In this document: positions 17,971 through 27,307 of the stretch, piece after piece
Layout: each line of letters opens with the position of its first letter
Position numbering within the stretch: the stretch's first letter is position 1
NCBI RefSeq assembly: GCF_007860075.1
Contig: NZ_SJPP01000003.1
Span: 682,001-746,000 of the forward strand
DNA from: Symmachiella macrocystis
GTDB lineage: Bacteria; Planctomycetota; Planctomycetia; Planctomycetales; Planctomycetaceae
DNA length: 64,000 nt
Reading direction: 5' to 3'
Made by a program: the position numbers and the translations under genes
The notes under the pieces: generated by a model
Databases searched by the model: none
What the model was told of the DNA's origin: nothing
The model's input: the letters and a program-made list of their open reading frames with translations, nothing else

Positions 17971-18053
17971 TAACCCCCCGGCAAAGCCGGGGGCTGAAAC
18001 GGTTGGTGCGTGTCAAATGGAATCCATCAGCCCCCGGATTTGCCGGGGGGTAA
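17971..18053. repeat. Inverted pair of 27-nt GC-rich hairpin elements
   Basis: Two copies of one element lie head to head: 17971-17997 and, as its reverse complement with two mismatches, 18027-18053. Each copy also folds on itself: CCCCCGGC-AAA-GCCGGGGG (17975-17993) and CCCCCGG-ATTTG-CCGGGGG (18031-18049). The pair resembles REP/BIME elements. It lies in the sufB-sufD gap, where it could stabilise or attenuate the transcript. Confidence 0.85.
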
Positions 18054-18083
18054 CGGCAACATGGGTTGACCATCGACCCATAA

Positions 18084-19505
18084 TTAGCCGACGGAGCCTT
18101 CCATCTGCAGTTCAATCAACCGGTTCATCTCCACGGCATATTCCATGGGCAACTCTTTAACGAGCGGCTCGATAAATCCGGTTACGATCATCGATGACGC
18201 CTCCGCCTCGGAAAGGCCGCGGCTCATCAGATAAAACAGTTGTTCGTCACTGATCTTCGACACACTCGCTTCGTGCTCGATCGTGACGTCGTCATCGTCG
18301 ATTTCGATGTAGGGGTATGTATCGCTGCGGCTGATGTCGTCGAGAATCAACGCATCACAAATCACATTCGATTTTGAACCGTGTGCTCCCTTGGCCACCT
18401 TGGCCAAGCCACGATAACTCGAACGGCCGCCTCCTTTGGAGATACTCTTAGAAATAATCCGGCTGTACGTGTCCGGGGCACAGTGCACCATCTTCGCACC
18501 GGCGTCTTGGTGTTGGCCATCGTTGGCAAAGGCAATCGACAAGGTCTCGCCGCGGGCACCCGGTTCCATCAGGAAAATGGCCGGGTACTTCATCGTCAAC
18601 CGCGAACCCAGGTTGCCATCGACCCACTCCATCAGCGAATCGCCATAAGCCATCGCTCGTTTGGTGACGAGGTTATAGACATTGTTCGACCAGTTTTGGA
18701 TCGTCGTGTAGCGGAACCGGCCTCCTTTTTTGACGATGACTTCCACCACCGCCGAGTGTAGGCTTTCGCTGCTGTAGGTCGGAGCGGTACAGCCTTCGAC
18801 ATAATGCGCCGAGGCGCCTTCGTCGACAATGATCAACGTCCGCTCGAACTGGCCCATATTTTCCGAGTTGATGCGAAAATAGGCCTGCAACGGAAATTCG
18901 ATGTGCACACCCGGCGGAACGTAGATAAACGATCCCCCCGACCAGACGGCCGAGTTCAGAGCGGCAAATTTATTGTCGTTGGGCGGAATGACCGTGCCGA
19001 AGTATTCGCGGAACAATTCCGGATGATCTCGCAAAGCAGAATCGGTATCGGTGAAGATCACCCCCTGCTTTTCCAGGTCTTCCTGCAGGCTGCCGTAGAC
19101 GACTTCGGACTCGTATTGCGCTTTCACGCCGGCGAGATACTTCTTTTCTGCTTCCGGAATTCCCAGGCGATCGTAGGTCTTACGAATGTCATCGGGAACA
19201 TCATCCCAACTGCCTTCGGGACGGTCCGATGCGCGGACATAGTAATAAATGTCCTGATAGTCCAACTGCGACAGATCGCCGCCCCATTCCGGCTGCGGCT
19301 TGTTGAAAAATGTCTCCAGCGCTTGCAGACGGAAATTGAGCATCCATTCCGGCTCTTTTTTCATCTCGGAGATTTGCCGGACGATTTCCGTATCTAAGCC
19401 TTTACGGCTTTTGAAGACGTAGGCCTCTTCCGAATCGTGAAATCCATATTGGTATTCACCGATGTCGGGCTTTGCTGTGGATTGTGTGTCGAGTTCGGTC
19501 GTCAT
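18084..19505 (-). CDS. sufB: Fe-S cluster assembly protein SufB
   Basis: A 473-residue SufB, the scaffold partner of SufC and SufD. Diagnostic blocks are KNEPEWML-like [16 protein letters not shown] near residue 50, [54 protein letters not shown], and C-terminal [34 protein letters not shown]. The length and the conserved cysteine in EGCTAP are normal for SufB. It lies between sufC and sufD, all on the minus strand, in the usual C-B-D order. The start ATG at 19505 is followed by a short polar N-terminus. Confidence 0.97.
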   Translation of the reverse strand: MTTELDTQSTAKPDIGEYQYGFHDSEEAYVFKSRKGLDTEIVRQISEMKKEPEWMLNFRLQALETFFNKPQPEWGGDLSQLDYQDIYYYVRASDRPEGSWDDVPDDIRKTYDRLGIPEAEKKYLAGVKAQYESEVVYGSLQEDLEKQGVIFTDTDSALRDHPELFREYFGTVIPPNDNKFAALNSAVWSGGSFIYVPPGVHIEFPLQAYFRINSENMGQFERTLIIVDEGASAHYVEGCTAPTYSSESLHSAVVEVIVKKGGRFRYTTIQNWSNNVYNLVTKRAMAYGDSLMEWVDGNLGSRLTMKYPAIFLMEPGARGETLSIAFANDGQHQDAGAKMVHCAPDTYSRIISKSISKGGGRSSYRGLAKVAKGAHGSKSNVICDALILDDISRSDTYPYIEIDDDDVTIEHEASVSKISDEQLFYLMSRGLSEAEASSMIVTGFIEPLVKELPMEYAVEMNRLIELQMEGSVG

Positions 19506-19640
19506 GTCGTTATCGCTCCCAGCGTGATGTTAGCTTCACGCGGTTTTCTAAGCCCGTTTCAAAACCCGGTTACGCCGGTTTGCAAAGCTGTTACACACAG
19601 AATTGCAAAATCGCCTGAGAGTTTAGAAGCAACTTGATAT

Positions 19641-20450
19641 TCAGCCAGCAACTTGTTCAGTGACTTCTTCGGCAGCCGCCTCAGGATGTCTCTCGCGGAC
19701 ACCGGCATAACCTTGATTGTGCAATTCGGCCGCCAACGATGCGTCGCCGGTTTCGACGATGCGTCCCGCTAGCATCACGTGCGTGAATTGCGGAGTGTTG
19801 AATTCCAATAAACGTTCGTGGTGCGTAATGATCAACACACCCATCTCGGTGCTGCCGGACAGTCGAGCCACGCCTTCGCTCACAACGCGAACGGCATCGC
19901 TGTCCAAACCGCTATCGGTTTCATCCAAAATCGCAAATTTGGGATTGAGCATCGCCAGTTGCAGAATCTCCATCCGTTTCTTTTCGCCGCCGGAGAAACC
20001 GTCGTTCAAATAGCGTCGGGCGAATTCCAGATCCATGCCCAACTCTTCCATTTTGCCTTTCAGTTCCTTACGGAACTCCCGCATCGGGATCAGATTTTCG
20101 CCTTCTTTGCGATCCGGATTCCGAACGTTGGTCACCGCATGCCGCAAAAAGTCGGCCACTTTGACGCCGGGGATTGTCACCGGATATTGAAATGCCAGAA
20201 ACAAACCGAGTCGCGCTCGTTCGTTTGGATCCAAATCGACTAGGTTCACGCCGTCGATTTCAACCGTGCCTCCGGTGATTTCGTATTTGGGGTGCCCCAT
20301 CAATGCGAACGCCAGTGTGCTTTTCCCCGAGCCGTTGGGGCCCATTAAAGCATGGACTTCGCCTTGGCGGATGTCGAGATTGACTCCCTTGAGAATGGGA
20401 GTGCCATCAACGCTGACCCGCAGATCTTCAATTTTCAGTAAACTGGTCAT
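19641..20450 (-). CDS. sufC: Fe-S cluster assembly ATPase SufC
   Basis: A 269-residue ABC-type ATPase that drives conformational change in the SufBC2D complex. The Walker A motif is GPNGSGKST (37-45). The signature region is FSGGEKKRMEILQLA, the SufC form of the ABC signature, followed by Walker B FAILDETDSGLD. The insertion MREFRKELKGKMEELGMDLEF and the C-terminal GRIVETGD are typical. A 20-residue alanine- and glutamate-rich tail follows the core. It is upstream of sufB (135 bp) and downstream of nuoB (96 bp) in the same direction. Confidence 0.97.
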   Translation of the reverse strand: MTSLLKIEDLRVSVDGTPILKGVNLDIRQGEVHALMGPNGSGKSTLAFALMGHPKYEITGGTVEIDGVNLVDLDPNERARLGLFLAFQYPVTIPGVKVADFLRHAVTNVRNPDRKEGENLIPMREFRKELKGKMEELGMDLEFARRYLNDGFSGGEKKRMEILQLAMLNPKFAILDETDSGLDSDAVRVVSEGVARLSGSTEMGVLIITHHERLLEFNTPQFTHVMLAGRIVETGDASLAAELHNQGYAGVRERHPEAAAEEVTEQVAG

Positions 20451-20546
20451 TCCGGATTCGCTAACTTGCCTTTCAGCATTATCGGTTTCAAAACTCCCTG
20501 GTGGTTAAAACCAAGGTTCGTCACTCGTGATTCGCGGCGCGGCGAA

Positions 20547-21098
20547 TCAAACTTCCAGAACTTCTGGAATCGCCACTTGGCCACTGTGGTGCGGCACCGG
20601 CAATTCATCGATTGCCCCTTTGGCAATACGCTTGGCTTTGATTTTATCCTGCACCCGCATCAGGCCTTCCAACAAGGCCTCAGGACGCGGAGGGCACCCG
20701 GGGACATAGACGTCGACCGGTACAACCAAATCGACACCCTTGACCACGTGGTAACCATATTTGAAATAAGGGCCGCCCCCCACCGTGCATGCGCCCATGG
20801 CGATGACGTATTTGGGATCGGGCATTTGTTCGTAAAGTCGACGCACACGGCTGGCCATTTTGTGGGTCACCGTGCCGGCAACGATCATCAGGTCAGCTTG
20901 ACGCGGAGTTGCGCGAAACGCACCCGCTCCAAACCGATCCAAGTCAAATCGGCTGGCTCCGGCGGCCATCATTTCGATAGCACAACACGCCAACCCAAAC
21001 GTCATGGGCCAAATACTGGACTGCCGCGCCCAGTTCATCCCTTGTTCCAACGTAGTGACCACAACGTTTTCTTCAAAGCGTTCGTCGATCCAGGGCAT
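20547..21098 (-). CDS. nuoB: NADH-quinone oxidoreductase subunit B (complex I)
   Basis: A 183-residue NuoB, the subunit carrying the terminal cluster N2 that passes electrons to quinone. The four cluster ligands are visible as the tandem C38-C39 in [10 protein letters not shown]104 in GACTVGGG and C135 in PGCPPRP. The length is standard. No other nuo gene is in this window; instead it lies between sufR and sufC, same strand, with gaps of 149 and 96 bp. It could be a second nuoB copy or the only one, relocated next to the machinery that makes its cluster. A 7-bp hairpin (20529-20548) overlaps its stop codon. Confidence 0.95.
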   Translation of the reverse strand: MPWIDERFEENVVVTTLEQGMNWARQSSIWPMTFGLACCAIEMMAAGASRFDLDRFGAGAFRATPRQADLMIVAGTVTHKMASRVRRLYEQMPDPKYVIAMGACTVGGGPYFKYGYHVVKGVDLVVPVDVYVPGCPPRPEALLEGLMRVQDKIKAKRIAKGAIDELPVPHHSGQVAIPEVLEV

Positions 21099-21247
21099 TT
21101 GAGGTTGTCTACTTTCGAATGTCTACGGAACTAAAGTGGCTTGAACAATGCATTTGTGTCCAGCCAGGACAAGTCGGCTTCACTGTCAAACCGCCGACCG
21201 ATTATGTCCACTTTAGCAACTCTATCCTCTATCGCAATCCATGGGGA

Positions 21248-21907
21248 CTACCGAGAATCTGCTGCATCATTAACAGGGGGTGAAGCCATTTCAGCCGGCT
21301 CAAATTCGCAGCAGGAATGACCATCTAAAAAACACTGGGAAAGCCGCAGCGGCACTCCCAAAACCTTTTCGAAAACTTCTTCTTCCATCTCGCAAATCCC
21401 GCGATCGCTATCCGCCAATTCTTGATACGGACAGTTATTTTCACGGAGTACCGGTAACTCGGACGACTGATCAACTTCGACGTCATATCCGCGTTTCGCT
21501 AAGACCTCACCCAATTGTTGAAAGCGATCTCTCAACTGCGGACTGTTGACCGCATGTGCGTATTGCGAAACCATCGCGTCGCGAATCCGCGACTCGACTT
21601 TGGCACGGACCGCTTCGTCGGGGATGCACTGCAATTCCCGCCAAAGCACAAGCGCCAAATCACCGTAATTGTCCCCCAACTCACGTTGTCCCGCCTGCGT
21701 GACGCGATAAACGTGATGCGGACGACCGCGTCCTTCACGGACAAGATCACGGCCGACAAATCCCAAACTCTGTAGTCGAACCAGCCGGTGGCGAACGGCG
21801 GTCGCCGTCACCCCCAACTCTTTGCAAATCTCCTGCACGGTTCCGCAGCTGAGTCGCTGCAACCGTTCAAGGAACTCGCGATCCTGACTCTCAAGTGTTT
21901 TCTTCAT
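21248..21907 (-). CDS. sufR: SufR-like Fe-S sensing transcriptional regulator
   Basis: A 219-residue regulator with an N-terminal winged helix-turn-helix (about 17-75, with TVQEICKELGVTATAVRHRLVRLQSLGFV). A C-terminal cysteine-rich domain follows: C159-x12-C172, C192 and C199-C200, in NNCPY...RGICEMEEEVFEKVLGVPLRL...CC. That layout is the SufR family pattern, in which a bound cluster controls DNA binding and the protein represses suf genes. It is the first gene of the leftward cluster sufR-nuoB-sufCBD-Rieske, so it probably controls nuoB as well. A sigma-70-like promoter is seen about 60 nt upstream. Confidence 0.87.
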   Translation of the reverse strand: MKKTLESQDREFLERLQRLSCGTVQEICKELGVTATAVRHRLVRLQSLGFVGRDLVREGRGRPHHVYRVTQAGQRELGDNYGDLALVLWRELQCIPDEAVRAKVESRIRDAMVSQYAHAVNSPQLRDRFQQLGEVLAKRGYDVEVDQSSELPVLRENNCPYQELADSDRGICEMEEEVFEKVLGVPLRLSQCFLDGHSCCEFEPAEMASPPVNDAADSR

Positions 21908-22360
21908 AAGGATTTACAGCCGATCATTTGTGTCGCTCAGGCAGGAAATACACCTTCGCTACAACGTCATCTTATACATTTCAAGTAATTTTGACAACTA
22001 AAAATGCGAAAAAGAAATCCTCGGGGTTTGACGTGATGAATTGACCATGACATCGAGTGGTTCTCGCTCCCCGCCCAGCCGGGTAACACCTGCATTTTTC
22101 AAAGCGGGGACGTTGTGCATGAGATAGAAGAAGGCAGCTGCTCTCTCAAAACAATCCTGGCAAATTTGCGTTTGGCAACTCGACAATTGACACTGAGAAC
22201 TCAACGGCATCAATCGGATGCAGTAACAGCTTGGCGTGTTGACTGGCACAATCACAGTTTCTTCATAACTATTGGCCTGTTATATTCGTTCGAGCGCAGT
22301 CCCCAGTCGGGCCTGCTTCCGGTCACCACTACTTGGAACCGAAGGGGAAACAAGTTCGAC
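21908..22360. other. Divergent intergenic region sufR / AGCS symporter
   Basis: These 453 bp separate two divergent genes. Apart from the sufR promoter candidate at 21969-21997, no gene or strong hairpin was seen. An open frame from 22115 runs into the symporter gene, but its upstream part has no protein-like features. Confidence 0.45.
21969..21997 (-). promoter_or_regulatory. Possible sigma-70 promoter of the sufR cluster
   Basis: On the minus strand TTGTCA (21997-21992) and TAAGAT (21974-21969) are separated by 17 nt, about 60 nt upstream of the sufR start. TATAAG two bases earlier is an alternative -10 box. No clear CAAC-N6-GTTG operator, the one known for cyanobacterial SufR, was seen. 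Confidence 0.4.
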
Positions 22361-24049
22361 ATGCGCAAAACCTTTTCCTGCGTCATCGTAGCCCTCGCCG
22401 CGGCAACGTTTTTTGCCTTCCCCCCACCTTCCTCCGCTCAAGAGACACCCTCATCGTCAGCCAGCGAATCAGCCGCTGATACCAATGAGGCGACCGACAC
22501 ATCGTCAGTCCAATCTAACTGGATCGCCAAGGTCGATGAGTTTTTTGGGAAGTATCTCGTGGCACCGGTCGCGACCTTTGCGTTTTACCCCGTGCCATAT
22601 TACGACTTTTCAGCCGGGGAATGGCGACCTTATGTCGATCCGGCCACAGCCGACTTGCCCCAGGACCAACAGGTGCTGATCGGCACAAAATTGCCGGTGG
22701 TCGTTGTGTGGCTCGTCGTCGGGGCGATCTTTTTTACGATACGTATGGGCTTTATCAACATCCGCGGCTTCTGGCATGCGGTGCGGGTGGTGAAGGGAGA
22801 CTACGACGATCCCAACGACGTGGGCGAGGTCTCGCACTTCCAGGCGCTCTCCTCCGCACTGTCGGCAACCGTAGGTTTGGGGAACATTGGCGGCGTGGCG
22901 ATTGCTGTTGGCACCGGCGGACCGGGCGCTTTGGTCTGGATGCTTGTCGCCGGCGTGCTCGGGATGAGCAGCAAATTTGTGGAATGCACGCTGGCCCAAT
23001 CGTACCGGCACGTCGATCCGGACGGCCAGGTTTCCGGCGGACCTATGCGGTATCTGGCCGATGGTTTGCGTGAAAAAGGCCTGGGAGCCCTCGGCAAATG
23101 CCTAGCAGTCATGTTTTCGATCTTCTGTATATTGGCCTCATTCGGCGGTGGCTGCGCGTTTCAGGTGGACCAGTCGTTGGGCGCCATCAAAACCAAGCTT
23201 CCCTGGCTGGACGGAAACGAATTCGTTTACGGGCTGGTCATGGCTGTTGCGGTTGGGGTTGTGATTATCGGCGGCATCCGCCGGATTGCCGCGACGGCGG
23301 AGAAAATCGTTCCGCTGATGTGCGGAATTTACATTCTGATTTCGCTGTATATTCTGTTCGTCAACTTCGACCGTATTCCCTGGGCGATCGAAGAGATCTT
23401 CCGCACAGCATTTCAAGCCGACGCCGCCAAGGGCGGAATCCTGGGGGTGCTTGTGATCGGCTTTAAACGGGCGGCATTTTCCAACGAAGCGGGGACCGGT
23501 TCGGCCGCCATTGCCCATGCCGCCGCAAAAACCGAAGAACCGGTTCGCGAAGGCGCAGTCGCGTCGCTGGGGCCGTTTATTGACACGGTCGTGGTCTGTA
23601 TGATGACCGGTTTAGTGATCGTGATCACCCAAGTCTACGATCCAGCGAAACATCCGGATCTGCAAAAATATGTCATCGGCGACAATGGTGCAGCGCTAAC
23701 ATCCGAAGCGATGAAGCTCCAAGTCTGGTGGTTCCCCTATGTGCTCGCGGTGGCGGTTGTTTTGTTCGCGTATTCGACGATGATCAGTTGGTCTTACTAT
23801 GGCGAACGTTGTGCGACATCGCTGCTGGGCCGGTGGGCCTCATTGCCTTACAAGATCGTCTTTTTGGTATTCGTTTTTCTCGGGGCAATTGTGTCGGCCA
23901 AAAACGTTTTGGATTTTAGCGACCTGATGATCCTCACGATGGCCTTCCCCAATGTGTTGGGCGTGGCACTGCTCAGCGGTAAGGTCCGTAAGGATCTTGA
24001 CGACTATTGGCGGCGCTACAAGGCGGGCGAGTTTAAGAAACACAAATAA
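22361..24049 (+). CDS. Sodium:amino-acid symporter, AGCS family
   Basis: A 562-residue polytopic membrane protein of the alanine/glycine:cation symporter family. Hallmark segments are VGLGNIGGVAIAVGTGGPGALVWMLVAGVLGMSSKFVECTLA and, later, FKRAAFSNEAGTGSAAIAHAAAKTEEPVREG; the latter corresponds to the family signature. It imports alanine, glycine or a similar amino acid with sodium. Unusually it begins with a cleavable-looking signal (about 1-27) and a serine/threonine-rich stretch before the first transporter helix. ATG 22361 directly starts this signal; GAAGGGG lies upstream. The universal stress gene follows 124 bp later. Confidence 0.94.
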   Translation: MRKTFSCVIVALAAATFFAFPPPSSAQETPSSSASESAADTNEATDTSSVQSNWIAKVDEFFGKYLVAPVATFAFYPVPYYDFSAGEWRPYVDPATADLPQDQQVLIGTKLPVVVVWLVVGAIFFTIRMGFINIRGFWHAVRVVKGDYDDPNDVGEVSHFQALSSALSATVGLGNIGGVAIAVGTGGPGALVWMLVAGVLGMSSKFVECTLAQSYRHVDPDGQVSGGPMRYLADGLREKGLGALGKCLAVMFSIFCILASFGGGCAFQVDQSLGAIKTKLPWLDGNEFVYGLVMAVAVGVVIIGGIRRIAATAEKIVPLMCGIYILISLYILFVNFDRIPWAIEEIFRTAFQADAAKGGILGVLVIGFKRAAFSNEAGTGSAAIAHAAAKTEEPVREGAVASLGPFIDTVVVCMMTGLVIVITQVYDPAKHPDLQKYVIGDNGAALTSEAMKLQVWWFPYVLAVAVVLFAYSTMISWSYYGERCATSLLGRWASLPYKIVFLVFVFLGAIVSAKNVLDFSDLMILTMAFPNVLGVALLSGKVRKDLDDYWRRYKAGEFKKHK

Positions 24050-24173
24050 CAGAGCCTGACCGAAAACAATCAAAATCAATTGCAGCGACCCTGCGACATC
24101 ACGGTGTTGGGCGACGGATGTATTGACCCTGAAAACAACTCGCTGAATTCACAATATTAAGGATACGAAAACC

Positions 24174-24614
24174 ATGTCATGGCTTCCCAAGCGTAAGGTC
24201 GTGATCCCGGTCGATTTTTCTGAGACTTCTCTGGACGCGATTGCCACTGCCGTGGAAATGGCCGCCAGTCCGAGCGATGTGCATGCCGTCCATGTGCTGA
24301 TTCCGCTGGAAGGGCTTTCTCCCGGTGTGATCTGGGGCGAAGTCAACGATGAATCACGGGAAAAAGCTGTGCGGAAGACGTTCGCCACGTATGCTCACGA
24401 ACATGGACTGGACGGCGTCCAATTCGACGTGAAATTTGGTGATCCCGGTTTTCTGATTACCGAGTTTGCAACGGATCTTGCAGCGGACTTGATCGTAATT
24501 TCGTCACATGGTTATGGTGGATTCAAACGGTTAGTATTGGGGTCGGTCGCCGAACGCGTTATTCGCCACGCGGATTGTCCCGTACTGGTTTTACGCCGCA
24601 GCGACGCGGAGTGA
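24174..24614 (+). CDS. Universal stress protein (UspA family)
   Basis: A 146-residue single-domain Usp protein. It starts with the beta strand KVVIPVDFSETSLDAI. It ends with the ATP-binding-type motif SSHGYGGFKRLVLGSVAERVIRHADCPVLVLR, matching G-2x-G-9x-G(S/T), which suggests the nucleotide-binding subgroup. Usp proteins act in the cytoplasm during stress; the specific role is unknown. It lies between the symporter and a DUF971 gene, all on the same strand. Confidence 0.95.
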   Translation: MSWLPKRKVVIPVDFSETSLDAIATAVEMAASPSDVHAVHVLIPLEGLSPGVIWGEVNDESREKAVRKTFATYAHEHGLDGVQFDVKFGDPGFLITEFATDLAADLIVISSHGYGGFKRLVLGSVAERVIRHADCPVLVLRRSDAE

Positions 24615-24646
24615 ACGACAGTTTCCACTGAATAGGTTATGAAGAA

Positions 24647-24973
24647 ATGCCCAGTGAATTGATGCCCCTCAACCTAAGCAGCCAAGATGGCAATCTGATC
24701 ATTGTCTGGAACGACGGTGTCCGGATGGAGTACGCGGCAACGGTCTTGCGTAACAGTTGCCCCTGCGCGACATGCCGCGCACAACGGAACGCTCCCGCCC
24801 CAGACCCGCTGGGTCTGCCCGTGCTCTCGATCGAAGAAGCAGCACCGACAAAAGTGGCGGGCATGAAACCGTTGGGTAATTATGCGTACAACATCGCCTT
24901 CAGCGACGGACACGCAACGGGAATCTATTCGCTGGAACTGCTGCGGGATTTGGGAAGCGCCACGGTGGAATAA
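24647..24973 (+). CDS. DUF971 domain protein
   Basis: A 108-residue protein made of one DUF971 domain (gamma-butyrobetaine hydroxylase-like N-terminal fold). It contains CPCATCRAQR (about 38-47), which resembles the zinc-binding cysteine motif of this fold, followed by the conserved GNYAYNIAFSDGHATGIYSLELLR. In bacteria such proteins are often encoded near Fe-S or Mrp/ApbC-type genes; the function is not settled. It begins 32 bp after the universal stress gene, so it is probably in the same transcript. Confidence 0.9.
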   Translation: MPSELMPLNLSSQDGNLIIVWNDGVRMEYAATVLRNSCPCATCRAQRNAPAPDPLGLPVLSIEEAAPTKVAGMKPLGNYAYNIAFSDGHATGIYSLELLRDLGSATVE

Positions 24974-25006
24974 GTCGCGGCGAAATACAACATCGCCGGA
25001 CAACCG

Positions 25007-25822
25007 CTAATTCAGCGGGCGTTTCCAAAAATTGCGGAAGCGGACTTCCGCCCCTTCGCTTTGCAAAGCGATAAAGCCTTTGGTCGGCATACAGCCCTTC
25101 ACAACGCCAAAATCCTGGCCGTTGATTTCCAAAGAGATCGTGTCGCCGCGGCAGGTGACGACACACGTGTTCCATTCACTGGCCGGTTTCTCCAACATCT
25201 TGCCGGGAAGTTGTGGATCGCACGTCGCGTCTTTCATCGGAAACACGCTGCCGACTTTCGGTCGGTGAAACTGAATCTGAATCGACTTGGGCCAGATCTC
25301 GTCTTTGCCGACGCCATACACCAAGATGCCGCTATTGCCGTTTTCATCCTTAGGAAAACGCCACTCCAGTCCAAACTGACAATTCTCGTAGATTTCCTTA
25401 GAGCGTAAATAGCCGAACGGTTTTCCGGTGCAGAGCAAAACGTTATCAATTTTTTCGACCGTCTGTCCGTCCTTTTCCACCGTTACCTTTTCCTGGACAA
25501 TCCGCCACACGTCTTCCAGTTTCGTTCCCTCTTCGGCGGAGTAGTGTTCCCAGGCTTCGAAGAACTTGGGCGAATCGAGCAAGTTCGGCGGTTGATCATT
25601 GTCAGGCTTGGCCGGTTGTTCTTTAGCTGGTTCTTCTTTGACCGGTTCTTCTTTGGCTGTCGCTGCCTTGACCGGTTGCTCTTCTTGCGCGGCAACCATC
25701 AACCCGGATAGCAGAACGCCCAACAGCGACGCAAAGAAAACCTCGGCCCGCAACCGCCCGGCAGGCTGGCGCTGGCTTGCGATTCTCCGTACGGGTTGCG
25801 GAAGTCCGAAATGCGATTTCAT
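25007..25822 (-). CDS. Exported DUF1080 (3-keto-disaccharide hydrolase-like) protein
   Basis: A 271-residue exported protein. A signal peptide or signal anchor is followed by a low-complexity linker of repeated EPVKEEPAKEQPAK units (about 50-80). A concanavalin-like DUF1080 domain then fills the rest; it contains LLCTGKPFGYLRSKEIYENCQFGLEWRF, GNSGILVYG and the C-terminal GFIALQSEGAEVRFRNFW. DUF1080 proteins are greatly expanded in Planctomycetes, and some members act on 3-keto-glucosides; the activity here is not proven. The start is placed at ATG 25822, directly before the basic N-region of the signal. Confidence 0.9.
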   Translation of the reverse strand: MKSHFGLPQPVRRIASQRQPAGRLRAEVFFASLLGVLLSGLMVAAQEEQPVKAATAKEEPVKEEPAKEQPAKPDNDQPPNLLDSPKFFEAWEHYSAEEGTKLEDVWRIVQEKVTVEKDGQTVEKIDNVLLCTGKPFGYLRSKEIYENCQFGLEWRFPKDENGNSGILVYGVGKDEIWPKSIQIQFHRPKVGSVFPMKDATCDPQLPGKMLEKPASEWNTCVVTCRGDTISLEINGQDFGVVKGCMPTKGFIALQSEGAEVRFRNFWKRPLN

Positions 25823-26000
25823 GAACACAATTGAATTTGAATCAAGACGGGATAATAGCAATCAATGAGATTTGTGGACGCATGGGGAAAAACCCTTGGC
25901 CCGTACCTCAATTCTAAGCCTCCCGCGCCGCGCATTCAATCGCCTAACCCGCATCCGGCAGTGAAACCCGAAAAAACCAATCCAGCTCGACTGCTTGGTT

Positions 26001-26579
26001 TTAGGCAGGAAAGTACGATGGTTCGTTGCCCGCTTTCCACTTAATATTGCAGCCAATGCTCGGTTTTTGCTCGCTTGGAATCGCTGAGTCGGCCAGCAGG
26101 GCATCGAGCGCTCCGCGCAAGTCTTCGCCGGTCACAGGGATCCCGCTATCGGGCCGGCTAGCGTCCAATTGTCCCCGATAGACCAGTTTGTGATCGGCAT
26201 CGAACAAGAAGAAATCGGGCGTGCAAGCGGCACTGTAGGCCTTGGCGACCTCTTGGGATTCGTCGTAAAGATAGGGGAACGTATACCCCGCACTGGCTTT
26301 TTCGTCACGCATTTTCTCAGGACTGTCCCCGGGATGCGTTGAGACATCATTGGAACTGATCCCCACCATAGCGACACCTTTGCCTTGATATTCGCTACCC
26401 AACATCGCCAAACACTCCCGCACGTGAATCACAAACGGACAATGGTTGCAGATGAACGCAACCAACAACGGCTTGCCGGAGAAGTCTGATAACGAAACAG
26501 TATTTCCATCCGTGTCGGGAAGCGAAAATTCAGGAGCAGCAGTCTCTAACGGCATCATCTGTGACGGGGTCATAACCAT
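26001..26579 (-). CDS. Thioredoxin-fold redoxin (AhpC/TSA-like)
   Basis: A 192-residue thioredoxin-fold protein. It opens with APEFSLPDTDGNTVSLSDFSGKPLLVAFICNHCPFV, placing a CxxC at C44-C47 (CNHC), and has the cis-proline region in SAACTPDFFLFDADHKLVYRGQLD. This matches the stand-alone thioredoxin/peroxiredoxin-like proteins sometimes annotated as AhpC/TSA family. A cytoplasmic thiol-disulfide or peroxide-detoxifying role is likely. ATG 26579 is chosen because GAGGAG lies 12 nt upstream; the frame is open to 26675 without further similarity. Confidence 0.91.
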   Translation of the reverse strand: MVMTPSQMMPLETAAPEFSLPDTDGNTVSLSDFSGKPLLVAFICNHCPFVIHVRECLAMLGSEYQGKGVAMVGISSNDVSTHPGDSPEKMRDEKASAGYTFPYLYDESQEVAKAYSAACTPDFFLFDADHKLVYRGQLDASRPDSGIPVTGEDLRGALDALLADSAIPSEQKPSIGCNIKWKAGNEPSYFPA

Positions 26580-26779
26580 GATTGAATTCTCCTCAATAAG
26601 TAATCTTGTTTCGCCAGCGCGAGCAATGTTTGTTTGAAATCGTTGGGGCTGAACAGCCGACTGCACAACGAACATGGGCAGGCAGCCTCACCCAAAACTG
26701 GGAGCGAAGTTTCTCTCGCCCGACAGTGAACCAGTTCTACAGTGAACCAGTTGTAGTACAACTCATCAACAGGGAACGG

Positions 26780-27307
26780 TCAACTCTTCGGGACCGATTG
26801 TCCAAATTTCTCCAATAACGGGGCGATGACCGGTTCGGGTACGAATTTGCGCAAGTTTTCCATATTCGGTTCGGCTCCCATTTTGGCGATTTGTTTGATC
26901 AGGGAACTGGAGACATGCGAGTAATTTTCGCTCGCCATTAAAAACATCGTCTCAATTTCCGGTGCCAACGCGCGATTGGCCAATGACATAGTGAACTCCG
27001 CTTCCATATCAGAAAGCGTCCGCACGCCGCGAAGCATAACCACGGCCTCGTGCTGCGCGGCGAAGTTCACGGTTAATCCCTCGAAAGCTTTGACGGTGAT
27101 ATTCTCGTGATCGGAGACTGACTGCTTGATCAGTTCCAACCGCTCTTCGACAGAAAAGAGGGTCTGTTTCTCGGGATTGATGCCGATCCCGACATACACA
27201 TGATGAAAGATCCGCGCCCCGCGTTGGATGATGTCGACATGCCCCAATGTCACCGGATCAAAACTGCCTGCATAGACGGCATAGCGCGGTTGTGGCGACG
27301 AATTCAT
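26780..27307 (-). CDS. coaD: Phosphopantetheine adenylyltransferase
   Basis: A 175-residue enzyme for the fourth step of coenzyme A synthesis, joining 4'-phosphopantetheine and ATP to give dephospho-CoA. The nucleotidyltransferase motif GSFDPVTLGHVDII (about 14-27, TxGH at 20-23), the RGVRTLSDMEAEFTMSLAN substrate region and the NYSHVSSSLIKQIA motif are intact. The length is normal plus a short C-terminal tail. ATG 27307 is chosen over the frame start at 27361 because the conserved N-terminus begins there. Confidence 0.97.
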   Translation of the reverse strand: MNSSPQPRYAVYAGSFDPVTLGHVDIIQRGARIFHHVYVGIGINPEKQTLFSVEERLELIKQSVSDHENITVKAFEGLTVNFAAQHEAVVMLRGVRTLSDMEAEFTMSLANRALAPEIETMFLMASENYSHVSSSLIKQIAKMGAEPNMENLRKFVPEPVIAPLLEKFGQSVPKS

